Shown here: positions 1-7,773 of the stretch, piece after piece
How the letters are laid out: each line of letters opens with the position of its first letter
Numbering within the stretch: position 1 is the stretch's first letter
Source: Richelia sp. UBA3308
Lineage (GTDB): Bacteria; Cyanobacteriota; Cyanobacteriia; Cyanobacteriales; Nostocaceae
Assembly (NCBI GenBank): GCA_002361335.1
Contig: DESS01000296.1
Location: forward strand, 14,913-30,139
Direction: 5' to 3'
Length of the DNA stretch: 15,227 nt
The notes under the pieces: model-generated
What the model saw: the letters and a program-made list of their open reading frames with translations, nothing else
Databases searched by the model: none
Told to the model about the DNA's origin: nothing
Program-made: the position numbers and the translations under genes

Positions 1-26
1 CTCCGCTCTTCCTTCGTTTAACATTA

Positions 27-61
27 CCCCGATCCCCCATGCCCTATGCCGAATGCCCATA
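27..61. repeat. Degenerate 7-bp tandem repeat (STRR-like)
   Basis: Five consecutive 7-bp units can be read: CCCCGAT, CCCCCAT, GCCCTAT, GCCGAAT, GCCCATA. The period is exact although the units vary by one to three bases. Arrays of this kind (short tandemly repeated repetitive sequences) are known from intergenic DNA of heterocystous cyanobacteria. It lies 55 bp upstream of the Mrp gene and is a sequence relative of the arrays at 14911-14945 (opposite orientation) and 15207-15227. Confidence 0.7.
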
Positions 62-116
62 AAGATAGATAATATTCTTTATTAAAAGTTGTTACAGCAT
101 CAAGAGTAAAAATACC

Positions 117-1187
117 ATGTATGATGTACTTGATAAGATTGCGGTTTTAGAAGTATTGCGACCAGTGCAAGACCCCGAACTTCGCAAAAGTTTGGTGGAA
201 TTGAACATGATTCGTAATGTAAAAATCGAAGATGGCAAGGTGAGCTTCACTTTGGTTTTAACCACACCTGCTTGCCCTTTACGAGAATTTATTGTTGAAG
301 ACTGTGAAAAAGCTGTCAAGAAACTTCCGGGAGTTCGGTCAGTATCAGTAGATGTGACAGCAGAAACACCCCAACAGAAAAGCTTACCCGACCGTAATAG
401 CCTAGCTGGGATCAAAAATATTATTGCTGTTTCCAGCGGTAAAGGCGGTGTAGGTAAAAGTACGGTAGCTGTAAATATAGCAGTAGCATTAGCTCAAACA
501 GGAGCAAAAGTAGGTTTACTCGATGCGGATATTTACGGACCCAACGACCCCACAATGTTAGGACTTGAATCCGCTCAAATCAATGTACGTCAAGGTGATA
601 AAGGAGAAATCTTAGAACCGGCTTTCAATCATGGCGTTAAGCTAGTTTCAATGGGCTTTTTGATTGACCCAGACCAACCCGTAATCTGGCGCGGACCAAT
701 GCTCAATGGAGTAATTCGTCAGTTTTTATATCAAGTAGAATGGGGAGAACTTGACTACTTAATAGTAGATATGCCCCCAGGAACGGGTGATGCTCAGTTA
801 ACATTGACACAAGCTGTTCCCATCGCTGGTGCGGTGATTGTAACAACACCCCAAAATGTGGCTTTACTAGATTCTCGTAAAGGCTTGCGGATGTTTCAGC
901 AGTTGAAAGTACCAGTTTTGGGGATTATCGAAAATATGAGTTATTTTATACCTCCAGATATGCCAGATAAACAGTATGATATTTTCGGTTCTGGTGGTGG
1001 CTCAAAAACAGCAACTGAATTAGGAATACCTTTATTAGGGTGCGTACCATTGGAAATATCTACAAGAATTGGGGGAGACAATGGCGTACCTATCGTTGTA
1101 GCTGAGGAGGATTCTGCTTCTGCAAAAGCTTTAAAAGAAATTGCCTTGGCGATCGCAGGAAAAGTATCGGTGGCTGCCCTTACATAA
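117..1187 (+). CDS. mrp: Mrp/ApbC-type iron-sulfur cluster carrier ATPase
   Basis: A 356-residue P-loop ATPase of the Mrp/ApbC/Nbp35 family, cytosolic, expected to carry and deliver Fe-S clusters. Domain order is an N-terminal MIP18/DUF59 domain (about residues 8-80, with the conserved PACPLR and Cys53) followed by a ParA/MinD-like ATPase. The ATPase shows the deviant Walker A SSGKGGVGKST (106-116), DADIYGP (136-142) and Walker B LIVDMPPGTGD (215-225). The usual CPxC pair after ENMSYF is absent: residues 278-283 read IPPDMP, which from memory is normal for cyanobacterial members. The ATG at 117 gives the usual family N-terminus; the ribosome-binding site is weak. The next gene, rodA, starts 105 bp downstream with no clear terminator between, so read-through is possible. 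The length matches cyanobacterial homologues as I recall them. Confidence 0.95.
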   Translation: MYDVLDKIAVLEVLRPVQDPELRKSLVELNMIRNVKIEDGKVSFTLVLTTPACPLREFIVEDCEKAVKKLPGVRSVSVDVTAETPQQKSLPDRNSLAGIKNIIAVSSGKGGVGKSTVAVNIAVALAQTGAKVGLLDADIYGPNDPTMLGLESAQINVRQGDKGEILEPAFNHGVKLVSMGFLIDPDQPVIWRGPMLNGVIRQFLYQVEWGELDYLIVDMPPGTGDAQLTLTQAVPIAGAVIVTTPQNVALLDSRKGLRMFQQLKVPVLGIIENMSYFIPPDMPDKQYDIFGSGGGSKTATELGIPLLGCVPLEISTRIGGDNGVPIVVAEEDSASAKALKEIALAIAGKVSVAALT

Positions 1188-1292
1188 AAATTCTATGTAT
1201 TTCTGTCTGGGTAGCGGTCTGTGTTCTGAGAATAATGATAAAAGGCGGTTGTGAAATTAAGTATTTAAAAGCTCAGGTAACAAAAAGGCTCA

Positions 1293-2612
1293 ATGTTATT
1301 AAAAAAGTCACGCTACTCACGTAATAGAAATCGCTGGCAGCATTTTTTTAAACCCTGGCAGCAAGTAGATTTACTGTTATTTTTACTGCCAATTGTTGTT
1401 AGTACATTTGGCGGCTTTATGATTCTCAGTACGGAATTAACCCAAGGGGAAAATAAGTGGTGGGGGCACCTACTGGTTGCAGCTATTGGTTTTTTGCTGG
1501 CTTTACTAATAGCCCGCAGTCGTTACTCCAATTTACAACGGTGGCATTGGATTACTTACACGATTACTAATATAAGCCTTATAGCAGTAATGGCAATAGG
1601 TGTAAGTGCTAAAGGCGCGCAGCGATGGATTTATGTTTTTGGCTTTAACTTGCAGCCTTCAGAATTTGCCAAGATAGGGGTAATTATTACCCTAGCCGCG
1701 CTGTTACATAAGCGGACTGCTTCGACTCTTCCTAACTTTTTCAGAGCTTTGGCGATAACGGCAGTTCCTTGGGGATTGGTATTTTTACAGCCAGACTTAG
1801 CAACATCATTGGTGTTTGGAGCGATTGTATTAGCAATGCTCTATTGGGCAAACGCTAATCCGGGCTGGTTAATACTGTTAATTTCTCCAGTAATTGCAGC
1901 TATTCTATTTAGCATACCTTGGCCAATGCCTGAACCATTTGTCTTGCATGAGGCACTCTTTTTTACTCCCTTGGGATTAATTTGGTCTTTCACTATGGGC
2001 TTAGTAGGCTGGCGGACGCTTCCTTGGAAAAAATTTTGTATTGGCGGTATTGGGGCGTTAGCTTTGAATCTTTTGGGTGGAGAATTAGGTATTTTTGCTT
2101 GGAACAATATACTTCGAGAATATCAGAAAGGGAGAATCACCTCTTTTCTTAACCCCGAAGGAGATCCACTTGGAAGCGGGTATCACTTGATTCAATCTCG
2201 TATCGCTATTGGTGCTGGTGAATGGTTTGGGTGGGGACCTTTTAACGGTCCGATGACTCAACTCAATTTCGTTCCCGAACAGCATACTGACTTTATTTTC
2301 TCAGCAGTTGGCGAAGAATTTGGTTTTATTGGCTGTTTGGTATTACTACTGGCATTTTGCTTAATTTGTCAAAGACTATTGCACATTGCTTTGACAGCTA
2401 AAGATAATTTTGGCTCATTAATGGCAATTGGCGTTTTGGCAATGATTGTGTTTCAGATGGCTGTTAATATTGGTATGACCATAGGTTTAGCACCAGTAGC
2501 AGGAATACCTTTACCATTTATGAGTTACGGTCGTTCGGCAATGTTGGCTAATTTTATAGCTATCGGATTAATCGAATCAGTCGCAAACTTTCGTCAATTA
2601 AAAAGGTATTAG
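1293..2612 (+). CDS. rodA: Rod shape-determining peptidoglycan glycosyltransferase RodA (SEDS family)
   Basis: A 439-residue polytopic inner-membrane protein of the SEDS family (RodA/FtsW/SpoVE), which polymerises lipid II during lateral wall growth together with a class B PBP. Visible signatures are QPSEFAK (121-127), QPDLATSL (166-173), the extracytoplasmic loop FLNPEGDPLGSGYH (285-298), PEQHTDFIFS (328-337) and PLPFMSYG (407-413 region). Asp291 in EGDPLGSGYH aligns with the catalytic Asp of E. coli FtsW (D297) and RodA (D262). RodA rather than FtsW is favoured by the IIQS/LIQSRIAIG-type context and overall similarity. It is about 60-70 residues longer than E. coli RodA because of an inserted hydrophobic stretch at about 207-275, which looks like extra membrane segments. 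ATG at 1293 is preceded by AAAGG at an acceptable distance. The cytoplasmic N-terminus is basic (KKSRYSRNRNR). Confidence 0.95.
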   Translation: MLLKKSRYSRNRNRWQHFFKPWQQVDLLLFLLPIVVSTFGGFMILSTELTQGENKWWGHLLVAAIGFLLALLIARSRYSNLQRWHWITYTITNISLIAVMAIGVSAKGAQRWIYVFGFNLQPSEFAKIGVIITLAALLHKRTASTLPNFFRALAITAVPWGLVFLQPDLATSLVFGAIVLAMLYWANANPGWLILLISPVIAAILFSIPWPMPEPFVLHEALFFTPLGLIWSFTMGLVGWRTLPWKKFCIGGIGALALNLLGGELGIFAWNNILREYQKGRITSFLNPEGDPLGSGYHLIQSRIAIGAGEWFGWGPFNGPMTQLNFVPEQHTDFIFSAVGEEFGFIGCLVLLLAFCLICQRLLHIALTAKDNFGSLMAIGVLAMIVFQMAVNIGMTIGLAPVAGIPLPFMSYGRSAMLANFIAIGLIESVANFRQLKRY

Positions 2613-2849
2613 TGACCAATTATGAATGAATATTTATCAATGACTAAACACTTACCAGTTAACAATTATCAATGACCGGGTAAAAGCATGATTATTGTGG
2701 GTTAAATTTGTATTGAGAGAGCATCTGTCAGTTGGTAGTGTGGATAATAGCTTTCTCACTATCCCGCTTTCTGTAGACTGATAATTGATAATTGATAATT
2801 GATAATTAATAATTGATAATTGATAATATTGCAACAAAGAGCAAAAATC
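2613..2849. other. rodA-ndhS intergenic region with low-complexity repeats
   Basis: No gene is seen in this 237-bp gap. Its left half carries degenerate TTATCAATGAC-like words (around 2636-2645 and 2665-2675). The middle is unique sequence, and the right end is the ATAATTG heptamer array. No convincing rho-independent terminator follows rodA. Confidence 0.5.
2781..2827. repeat. ATAATTG heptamer tandem array
   Basis: About 6.7 copies of ATAATTG in perfect 7-bp register; the fourth copy is ATAATTA and the last partial copy ATAATAT. It ends 22 bp before the ndhS ATG, so it probably lies in the ndhS leader or promoter. The same word occurs in shorter or degenerate form in other intergenic regions of the window. 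Confidence 0.85.
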
Positions 2850-3044
2850 ATGATTCTGCCTGGAGCAACCGTTCGTGTCAAAAACCCCGCAGATACCTAT
2901 TACCGTATGAGCGGACTTGTGCAAAGAGTCAGCAACGGTAAGGTCGCTGTACTATTTGAAGGTGGCAATTGGGATAAATTGATTACCTTTAGACTTAGTG
3001 AGCTAGAACCCGACGACCCCACAGCAGGACGTAAGAAAGGATAA
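2850..3044 (+). CDS. ndhS: NAD(P)H-quinone oxidoreductase subunit S (NdhS)
   Basis: A 64-residue soluble protein recognised as NdhS (the cyanobacterial counterpart of plant CRR31, formerly DUF3252). It has an SH3-like fold and forms part of the ferredoxin-binding site of thylakoid NDH-1 used in cyclic electron flow and respiration. Recognition rests on its near-full-length resemblance to the Synechocystis protein as I remember it, with landmarks MILPGATVRV (1-10), DTYYR (15-19), GLVQRVS (22-28), VAVLFEGGNWDKL (32-44) and TFRLSELE (46-53). A longer in-frame reading from TTG at 2820 would translate the heptamer array into the N-terminus. I reject it because the ATG at 2850 gives the family's normal N-terminus. 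The gene appears monocistronic. The Asp-rich and Lys-rich tail (54-64) is outside the conserved fold. Confidence 0.9.
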   Translation: MILPGATVRVKNPADTYYRMSGLVQRVSNGKVAVLFEGGNWDKLITFRLSELEPDDPTAGRKKG

Positions 3045-3304
3045 TCGAAGGGCGTTGGAACTCAAGAGTTAAGGGTTACAATTTCCCCAAAAAAATGAAT
3101 GGGTAGGGGCAGGCTAAATCAGAAAGGTCAACGCTCAGTTAAGATAAACCAATTAACTAGTGTTATTGATCGCATCTAACATCAAGAAGGCCTGCTCCTA
3201 AATTAAGTTTCCCGGAACGGGGTTATCAATTATCGGTTATTGTTTTGAACTTATAATTCATAACTATTAACTTATCCCTGGTAACTGATAAATTAATCTT
3301 ATTT
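3045..3304. other. Intergenic region with nested inverted repeats
   Basis: No ORF of note lies in these 260 bp. They hold a long-range inverted repeat (3104-3114 with 3190-3200) enclosing a small hairpin, then a CCCG-GAA-CGGG mini-hairpin (3211-3221). An AT-rich stretch (3222-3300) follows, made of TTATCA/TAACT-type words like those elsewhere in the window. Confidence 0.5.
3104..3200. repeat. 97-bp segment bounded by 11-bp inverted repeats
   Basis: TAGGGGCAGGC (3104-3114) pairs with GCCTGCTCCTA (3190-3200): 11 base pairs including one G-U. Inside it lies AGTTAA (about 3137-3142) facing TTAACT (about 3152-3158), giving a nested hairpin. The outer arms resemble GGGCAGGC/GCCTGCCC palindromes that I recall as dispersed repeats in Nostocales. 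It could be a miniature element, a repeat palindrome split by an insertion, or an RNA structure. There is no coding capacity. Confidence 0.4.
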
Positions 3305-3949
3305 ATGCGCCTTCCTTTACCGCAATTTAGTAATAGCAATCGTCATCCTAATCACTTTGCCGAAGTGATTCAAACCGCTACAAGTGAATTTTTAGCACAG
3401 TGCTTGGAACCGGAAGACTTGAGTTTTCCACCAATGCCTCCTTTCGGTAGTTGGCTGTGTTCCGTGGACGAAGAATCATCAAATAAAGTGTTTGCTATTG
3501 TGTTTCATGCAACTACAATGCCCATAGATTCCGTACATAGACCTGTAGCTTTAGGGTTATCGCTGCAAGATTTGCGAGAGGAACAACCCCAAATATTCGC
3601 TATGGTTAAAACCGAATTCCGTGCAGCGATTGTGGGATTTGAACAGCAATTGCAGGGTCAAAAAATATATCAGTATCTGCCACCCCGTCCGCCTCAAATT
3701 CATCAAGCTGTTCATCGATGCGAATCAGAAGAAGTACTTAAATTCACCGAAGAATTTGATTTTTTACAAACTTTACTTTCAGTTAATGGTGCCCCAGTAG
3801 AAGCTTTGAGTGCAGCAGCAATTCGAGATGTATACAAGTTACGTAAAAATGACCGAAAATGGTTAGTTGAAGCTGGACGTTATTTAAGTGTGTTACTTAA
3901 AGATGACTACGACCGTTTACGATTCATTTTGAATCAAATCCATCCATAG
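3305..3949 (+). CDS. Conserved cyanobacterial protein, probable HAS-barrel domain
   Basis: A 214-residue soluble protein with no signal peptide or membrane segment. From memory it matches a protein family conserved across cyanobacteria and annotated as HAS-barrel domain-containing (the beta-barrel found at the N-terminus of HerA/ATP-synthase-like proteins), but no P-loop is present here. Conserved-looking blocks are FGSWLCSVDEES (47-58), VFHATTMPIDSVHRPVALGLS (66-86), LPPRPPQIH (125-133) and the C-terminal LSVLLKDDYDRLRFILNQIHP region (194-214). The first half is beta-rich and the second half looks helical (140-214). The ATG at 3305 fits the family N-terminus MRLPLPQF. Function is unknown; a role in DNA handling or as an ATPase partner would only be extrapolation from the domain name. 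It seems to be transcribed alone, with more than 150 bp on either side. Confidence 0.75.
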   Translation: MRLPLPQFSNSNRHPNHFAEVIQTATSEFLAQCLEPEDLSFPPMPPFGSWLCSVDEESSNKVFAIVFHATTMPIDSVHRPVALGLSLQDLREEQPQIFAMVKTEFRAAIVGFEQQLQGQKIYQYLPPRPPQIHQAVHRCESEEVLKFTEEFDFLQTLLSVNGAPVEALSAAAIRDVYKLRKNDRKWLVEAGRYLSVLLKDDYDRLRFILNQIHP

Positions 3950-3977
3950 GTAATTAATTTATAGATAATCTTTAAGG

Positions 3978-3983
3978 TATAAT
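3978..3983 (+). promoter_or_regulatory. Candidate -10 box upstream of the antiporter gene
   Basis: A consensus TATAAT lies 136 bp upstream of the antiporter ATG. The best -35 at 18-bp spacing is TTAATT (3954-3959), which is weak. Only the -10 is convincing, and in such AT-rich DNA it could be chance. Confidence 0.3.
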
Positions 3984-4119
3984 AGTAATCATTTTTTATC
4001 TTTTAATTTGTGTTTTAGCCGAAATTTTAGATTTATATTTCAACAAGTTCTATTCGTTATTTGAATCATAACTGCGCTCTCAACCCACTCCGGCAAGTTT
4101 TGCTTTGTCCACAATACAT

Positions 4120-6261
4120 ATGGTACCTTTATCCCTGATTGCAGTCTTACCATACAATCAAGTTATTAACAAGGAACCAATTGTTCCCTTAGCTATTTTA
4201 CTGGTAGTTATTTTAGTCGTACCCATTATATTTGAACGACTGCGACTACCTGGATTAATTGGTTTAATTTTATCTGGGATATTACTTGGTCCTAAGGGTT
4301 GGAATATATTTGAAATAGACCATTATATTTGGGAATTCTTATCACAAATTGGTTTGGTTTATTTGCTGTTTGTAGCAGGTTTAGAAGTTAATTTAGAACA
4401 ATTGGGTCGTCGAAGAAATCGGGCTTTAGGTTTTGGCAGTTTTGCTTTTGGTGTGCCTTTAGTACTGGGAACTTTACTCGGAATAATTTTTGGATTTGAC
4501 TGGTTGGGTTCAATATTAATTGGCTGTTTGATTTCTTCTTATACTCTTTTGGCATATCCCATTATTAATCGTTTAGGGTTAACAAATAATGAGGCAGTAA
4601 GTGTAGCAATTGGAGCAAGCATCTTTACGGATATTGCTGCATTGTTGATGTTGGCTGTATGTGTGGCAATTCATTTAAATGAATTTAATATTTGGCAAAC
4701 CATTGCATTATTAGGTTGGTTGACTGTCTACTGTGTGGTAGTTTTAATCGGTTTTGACTGGGTTGGTAAAGAATTTTTGCGAAGATCCGGAGAAGATGAA
4801 GGAAATCAATTTTTGTTTGTACTTGCGAGCATATTTCTAGCCGCTGTTGGCGCTCATTTAATTGGTGTAGAAATAATTTTTGCAGCCTTTTTCGCAGGAT
4901 TAGCTGTGAATGAAGTTATTGGAGATGGGGTAGTCAAAGAAAAGATTGTGTTTGTGGGTAGCGTGTTATTCATACCAATTTTCTTTGTTGAACTTGGTTT
5001 AAAGCTGGATCTACCTGCCTTTGTGAAAAATATTGGTATGATTTGGTTGACACTTTTTATTATTTTGGGTTTAGTCACAAGCAAATTAGGCGCAGCATTA
5101 TTAGCAAAATTAATTTATCGCTACAAATGGCGGGAAATTTTAACAATCTGGTCTCTAAGCCTACCTCAAGTGGGAGTAACCTCAAGTGTTGCCTTAGTAG
5201 GATATCATGCACAATTATTAACACCAGAAGTCTTAAATAGCGTCATAGTTTTAATATTGGTAACTTCATTTATCGGACCAATAATTACCAGTAGGGTTGC
5301 TGTGGGCTTAAATTCTTCATTACTAAAACAACAAGAAACAGATGTTTCTTACAAAGGTTGTGATGGAATAGATAACCCCTATCGTATATTAGTTCCTGTT
5401 TACAATCCTGCGACGCAGCAGCATTTAATGGAAATGGCTGCATTATTAGCTCATCAAACCCACGGTAGAATTATACCCTTAGCAATAGCCACTGCTACGG
5501 CTCACATGGATGCCCCTGGCTTAGAAAATTCCCTGGAAAAAAGCGAAGGATTGTTGAACAAAGCTACAGCATTAAGTCGCATCTTAGATGTAGAAGCAGA
5601 GCCATTATTACGAATAGATGATGCTTTTGCTCAGGGAATTAGTAGGGCTGCTAGAGAAAAAAAGGTAAATTTGATTGTTATGGGTTGGGGTAAGCGCACT
5701 GGATTGAAAGCACGTTTATTCGGTAACGTTATAGATGGTGTATTATGGGCATCTCATTGTCCGGTAGCTGTAACGCGTTTGGTTGAATCGCCTTCCAAAA
5801 TTCAGCGCATCTTAGTACCAGTAGAAAATTTAACCGCGCCCATATTGCAGCCAGTGCAGTTTGCCCAGATTATCGCAGAATCAAATCAAGCCCAAGTAAC
5901 CGTACTTAATGTATGCGATCGCCGCACTAGTTCTAGTAAAATATCTTGGCGACGTTCCCAACTTTCACTTTTGGTCTCTAAAATCGGTTTATCCAATCCA
6001 CCTGAAGTTCAAATAATCGCTCATGAAAATGTTGCTCAAGCAATACTCCAAGCAGCCAGATTATATGATCTAGTAGTTTTACCTTTTATTCGCAATCGCA
6101 CTATTCCTGGTGGATTGGCTATTAGTGATGTCATTGCTCAGCTAGCCAGTCAACTTACTTGTTCCATTGTCATGCTCGGAGATCCACCACAGCGGACTAA
6201 TAATGCAACCGTAAAGGCAGATGTTCCGAAAGCTAAGTTATCAGTAACCAGTTATCACTGA
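4120..6261 (+). CDS. CPA2-type Na+(K+)/H+ antiporter with two C-terminal Usp-like domains
   Basis: Membrane cation/proton antiporter of the monovalent cation:proton antiporter-2 family, 713 residues from the ATG at 4120. An in-frame TTG at 4105 would add five residues (numbering below uses that 718-residue frame). About twelve hydrophobic segments span 25-400. The ion-binding region FTDIAAL (174-180) has Asp176 in the place of the conserved transport acid, and the short motif FVAGLEVNL (89-97) is typical of the family. After a linker there are two Usp-like cytosolic domains: about 425-560, with VNLIVMGWGK (521-530) as a degenerate nucleotide-binding loop, and about 567-692, with YDLVVLP (654-660). 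It probably extrudes Na+ or K+ for pH and salt homeostasis, with the Usp region sensing nucleotide or stress signals (inference). The last six codons and the stop come from a heptamer-like repeat. No Shine-Dalgarno sequence is obvious for either start. Confidence 0.88.
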   Translation: MVPLSLIAVLPYNQVINKEPIVPLAILLVVILVVPIIFERLRLPGLIGLILSGILLGPKGWNIFEIDHYIWEFLSQIGLVYLLFVAGLEVNLEQLGRRRNRALGFGSFAFGVPLVLGTLLGIIFGFDWLGSILIGCLISSYTLLAYPIINRLGLTNNEAVSVAIGASIFTDIAALLMLAVCVAIHLNEFNIWQTIALLGWLTVYCVVVLIGFDWVGKEFLRRSGEDEGNQFLFVLASIFLAAVGAHLIGVEIIFAAFFAGLAVNEVIGDGVVKEKIVFVGSVLFIPIFFVELGLKLDLPAFVKNIGMIWLTLFIILGLVTSKLGAALLAKLIYRYKWREILTIWSLSLPQVGVTSSVALVGYHAQLLTPEVLNSVIVLILVTSFIGPIITSRVAVGLNSSLLKQQETDVSYKGCDGIDNPYRILVPVYNPATQQHLMEMAALLAHQTHGRIIPLAIATATAHMDAPGLENSLEKSEGLLNKATALSRILDVEAEPLLRIDDAFAQGISRAAREKKVNLIVMGWGKRTGLKARLFGNVIDGVLWASHCPVAVTRLVESPSKIQRILVPVENLTAPILQPVQFAQIIAESNQAQVTVLNVCDRRTSSSKISWRRSQLSLLVSKIGLSNPPEVQIIAHENVAQAILQAARLYDLVVLPFIRNRTIPGGLAISDVIAQLASQLTCSIVMLGDPPQRTNNATVKADVPKAKLSVTSYH
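6237..6257. repeat. Heptamer repeat forming the antiporter C-terminus
   Basis: GTTATCA, GTAACCA and GTTATCA follow each other in 7-bp register and run into the stop codon TGA at 6259-6261. The repeat encodes the terminal residues VTSYH region, outside the Usp fold. Similar TTATCA words occur in non-coding DNA of this window. Confidence 0.5.
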
Positions 6262-6622
6262 ATTACCACTCACCTGCCCACCAGTTATTATTTACCATTG
6301 ATACTCCCCACAATAAAATTAGTGGTGATTGTTGCTTCATACCCAAAAGCGGTTTAGACTTTCCGATAAAAACTTTAAATTATTAAATTTTTGATAAATT
6401 TTGACCTAAAACTTTACAATAACTGTATAATTTTTGTTATTTTTTTTATGGAATTCTCAACTAAATTAAGTTTACTTATGAGAAGTGTTGTATCCAAAGG
6501 TAAATAAGCAAATAAAAAAAATTGAATTATCCGTAATTTTACTCTATTTTTGTATTGGAACTGGGTATCCTAAACAGAAGCTTAATCGAATAACGTAAAT
6601 ATTTGTAATTAACTGGTCAACT
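6262..6622. other. 361-bp intergenic region upstream of the SDR gene
   Basis: No gene of normal size is visible. The region is very AT-rich. It contains a promoter-like pair (6401-6431), a weak AT hairpin AATAAC (6418-6423) / GTTATT (6436-6441) running into a T tract, and a 19-codon ATG ORF at 6448-6507 without a convincing ribosome-binding site. The likely content is the antiporter 3' end plus the promoter and a long leader for the downstream gene. Confidence 0.5.
6401..6431 (+). promoter_or_regulatory. Candidate sigma-70-type promoter for the SDR gene
   Basis: TTGACC (6401-6406) and a perfect TATAAT (6426-6431) are separated by 19 bp, slightly longer than ideal. Use of this promoter would give a leader of roughly 185 nt. 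An overlapping AT hairpin with a T tract (6418-6447) could instead mean a terminator here; the two readings compete. Confidence 0.35.
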
Positions 6623-7585
6623 ATGAGAATATTGGTGACAGGCGGAGCAGGGTTTATTGGCTCCCATCTGATCGATAGATTGATGAATGATGGGCATGAA
6701 GTAATTTGTTTGGATAATTTCTATACGGGACATAAGCGGAATATCCTCAAATGGATGAATAATCCGTACTTTGAACTGATTCGCCACGATATCACTGAAC
6801 CAATTAGGTTGGAAGTAGCACAGATTTATCATTTGGCTTGTCCTGCTTCGCCGGTACATTATCAATACAACCCGGTAAAAACAGTTAAAACCAATGTTAT
6901 GGGTACGCTGAATATGTTGGGGTTGGCTAAACGTGTCAAAGCAAGGATTTTACTGGCTTCCACTAGTGAAGTTTATGGGGATCCGGAAGTTCATCCTCAA
7001 AGTGAAGATTATAGGGGTAACGTTAATCCTATTGGACTTCGTTCTTGCTATGACGAAGGTAAGAGGATTGCTGAAACCCTGATGTTCGATTATCACAGAC
7101 AAAATGATGTTGATATTCGAGTCGCTCGTATTTTCAATACCTACGGTCCTCGGATGTTAGAAAATGACGGACGGGTAGTTAGCAATTTTGTAGTTCAAGC
7201 CTTGAAAGGTATACCTCTAACTGTCTACGGAGATGGGTCGCAAACTCGTAGTTTTTGCTACGTTGATAACTTGGTTGATGGACTAATGCGGTTGATGAAT
7301 GGGGATCATATCGGTCCAATTAATTTGGGTAATCCCGATGAATACACTATTCTCGAATTAGCACAAACTGTGCAAAATATGGTCAACCCAGATGTACAAA
7401 TTAAATTTGAACCGCTACCTTCGGATGACCCCCGCCGCCGTCGTCCCGATATTAGCAAAGCAAAGACTTTGTTAAATTGGGAACCTAGCATCCCTCTTCA
7501 AGAAGGCTTAAAACAGACAATTGAAGATTTTCGGGAGCGCCTACAAACTACTGAAGAGTTAGTTGTTAATAGTAGCACTAAGTAA
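6623..7585 (+). CDS. UDP-glucuronate decarboxylase-type SDR (UDP-xylose synthase)
   Basis: A 320-residue cytosolic extended short-chain dehydrogenase/reductase. The NAD-binding TGGAGFIGSH motif is at 6-15, the acidic end of the next strand LDNFYTGHKRN at 30-40, the active-site segment LASTSEVYGD at 111-120, and the catalytic YDEGK with Tyr143 and Lys147. HLACPASPVHYQYNPVKT (70-87), ARIFNTYGPRM and the arginine cluster DDPRRRRPDISKA are typical of UDP-glucuronate decarboxylases (UXS), which convert UDP-glucuronate to UDP-xylose. dTDP-glucose 4,6-dehydratase or UDP-glucose epimerase are less likely given these signatures. The length equals that of soluble UXS. The downstream gene encodes UDP-glucose dehydrogenase, the enzyme that makes its substrate, which supports the call. 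The start is ATG 6623; the upstream sequence AACTGGTCAACT offers little Shine-Dalgarno pairing. Role: sugar nucleotides for envelope or exopolysaccharide. Confidence 0.88.
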   Translation: MRILVTGGAGFIGSHLIDRLMNDGHEVICLDNFYTGHKRNILKWMNNPYFELIRHDITEPIRLEVAQIYHLACPASPVHYQYNPVKTVKTNVMGTLNMLGLAKRVKARILLASTSEVYGDPEVHPQSEDYRGNVNPIGLRSCYDEGKRIAETLMFDYHRQNDVDIRVARIFNTYGPRMLENDGRVVSNFVVQALKGIPLTVYGDGSQTRSFCYVDNLVDGLMRLMNGDHIGPINLGNPDEYTILELAQTVQNMVNPDVQIKFEPLPSDDPRRRRPDISKAKTLLNWEPSIPLQEGLKQTIEDFRERLQTTEELVVNSSTK

Positions 7586-7773
7586 TATAAATACTCTTTG
7601 TCTACATTTTTGTGACTTTCGATTGCGGTACTTCTAAGCTATCAACTACTAAAAAGTTGAGCATGCATCTCTTTCTTGGGGAATCACAGACATGGGGGTG
7701 GTTTTTCAGGGTTCTACCCAGATTGGCATGTTTCCCTAAGTTGAGAAAAGACGTTGAACAAATCTAAAAAAGT

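Noticed and set aside
92..415. Minus-strand 107-codon frame over the mrp start
   Set aside because: Lies antisense to the conserved DUF59 domain and shows no family resemblance.
1841..2285. Two minus-strand frames inside rodA
   Set aside because: They are antisense shadows of a clear SEDS gene, with no recognisable domain or start signals.
2781..2827. CRISPR array
   Set aside because: Units are 7 bp with no spacers; this is a simple tandem repeat.
2820..2849. TTG-initiated N-terminal extension of ndhS
   Set aside because: It translates the end of the heptamer array; the ATG at 2850 gives the family's normal N-terminus.
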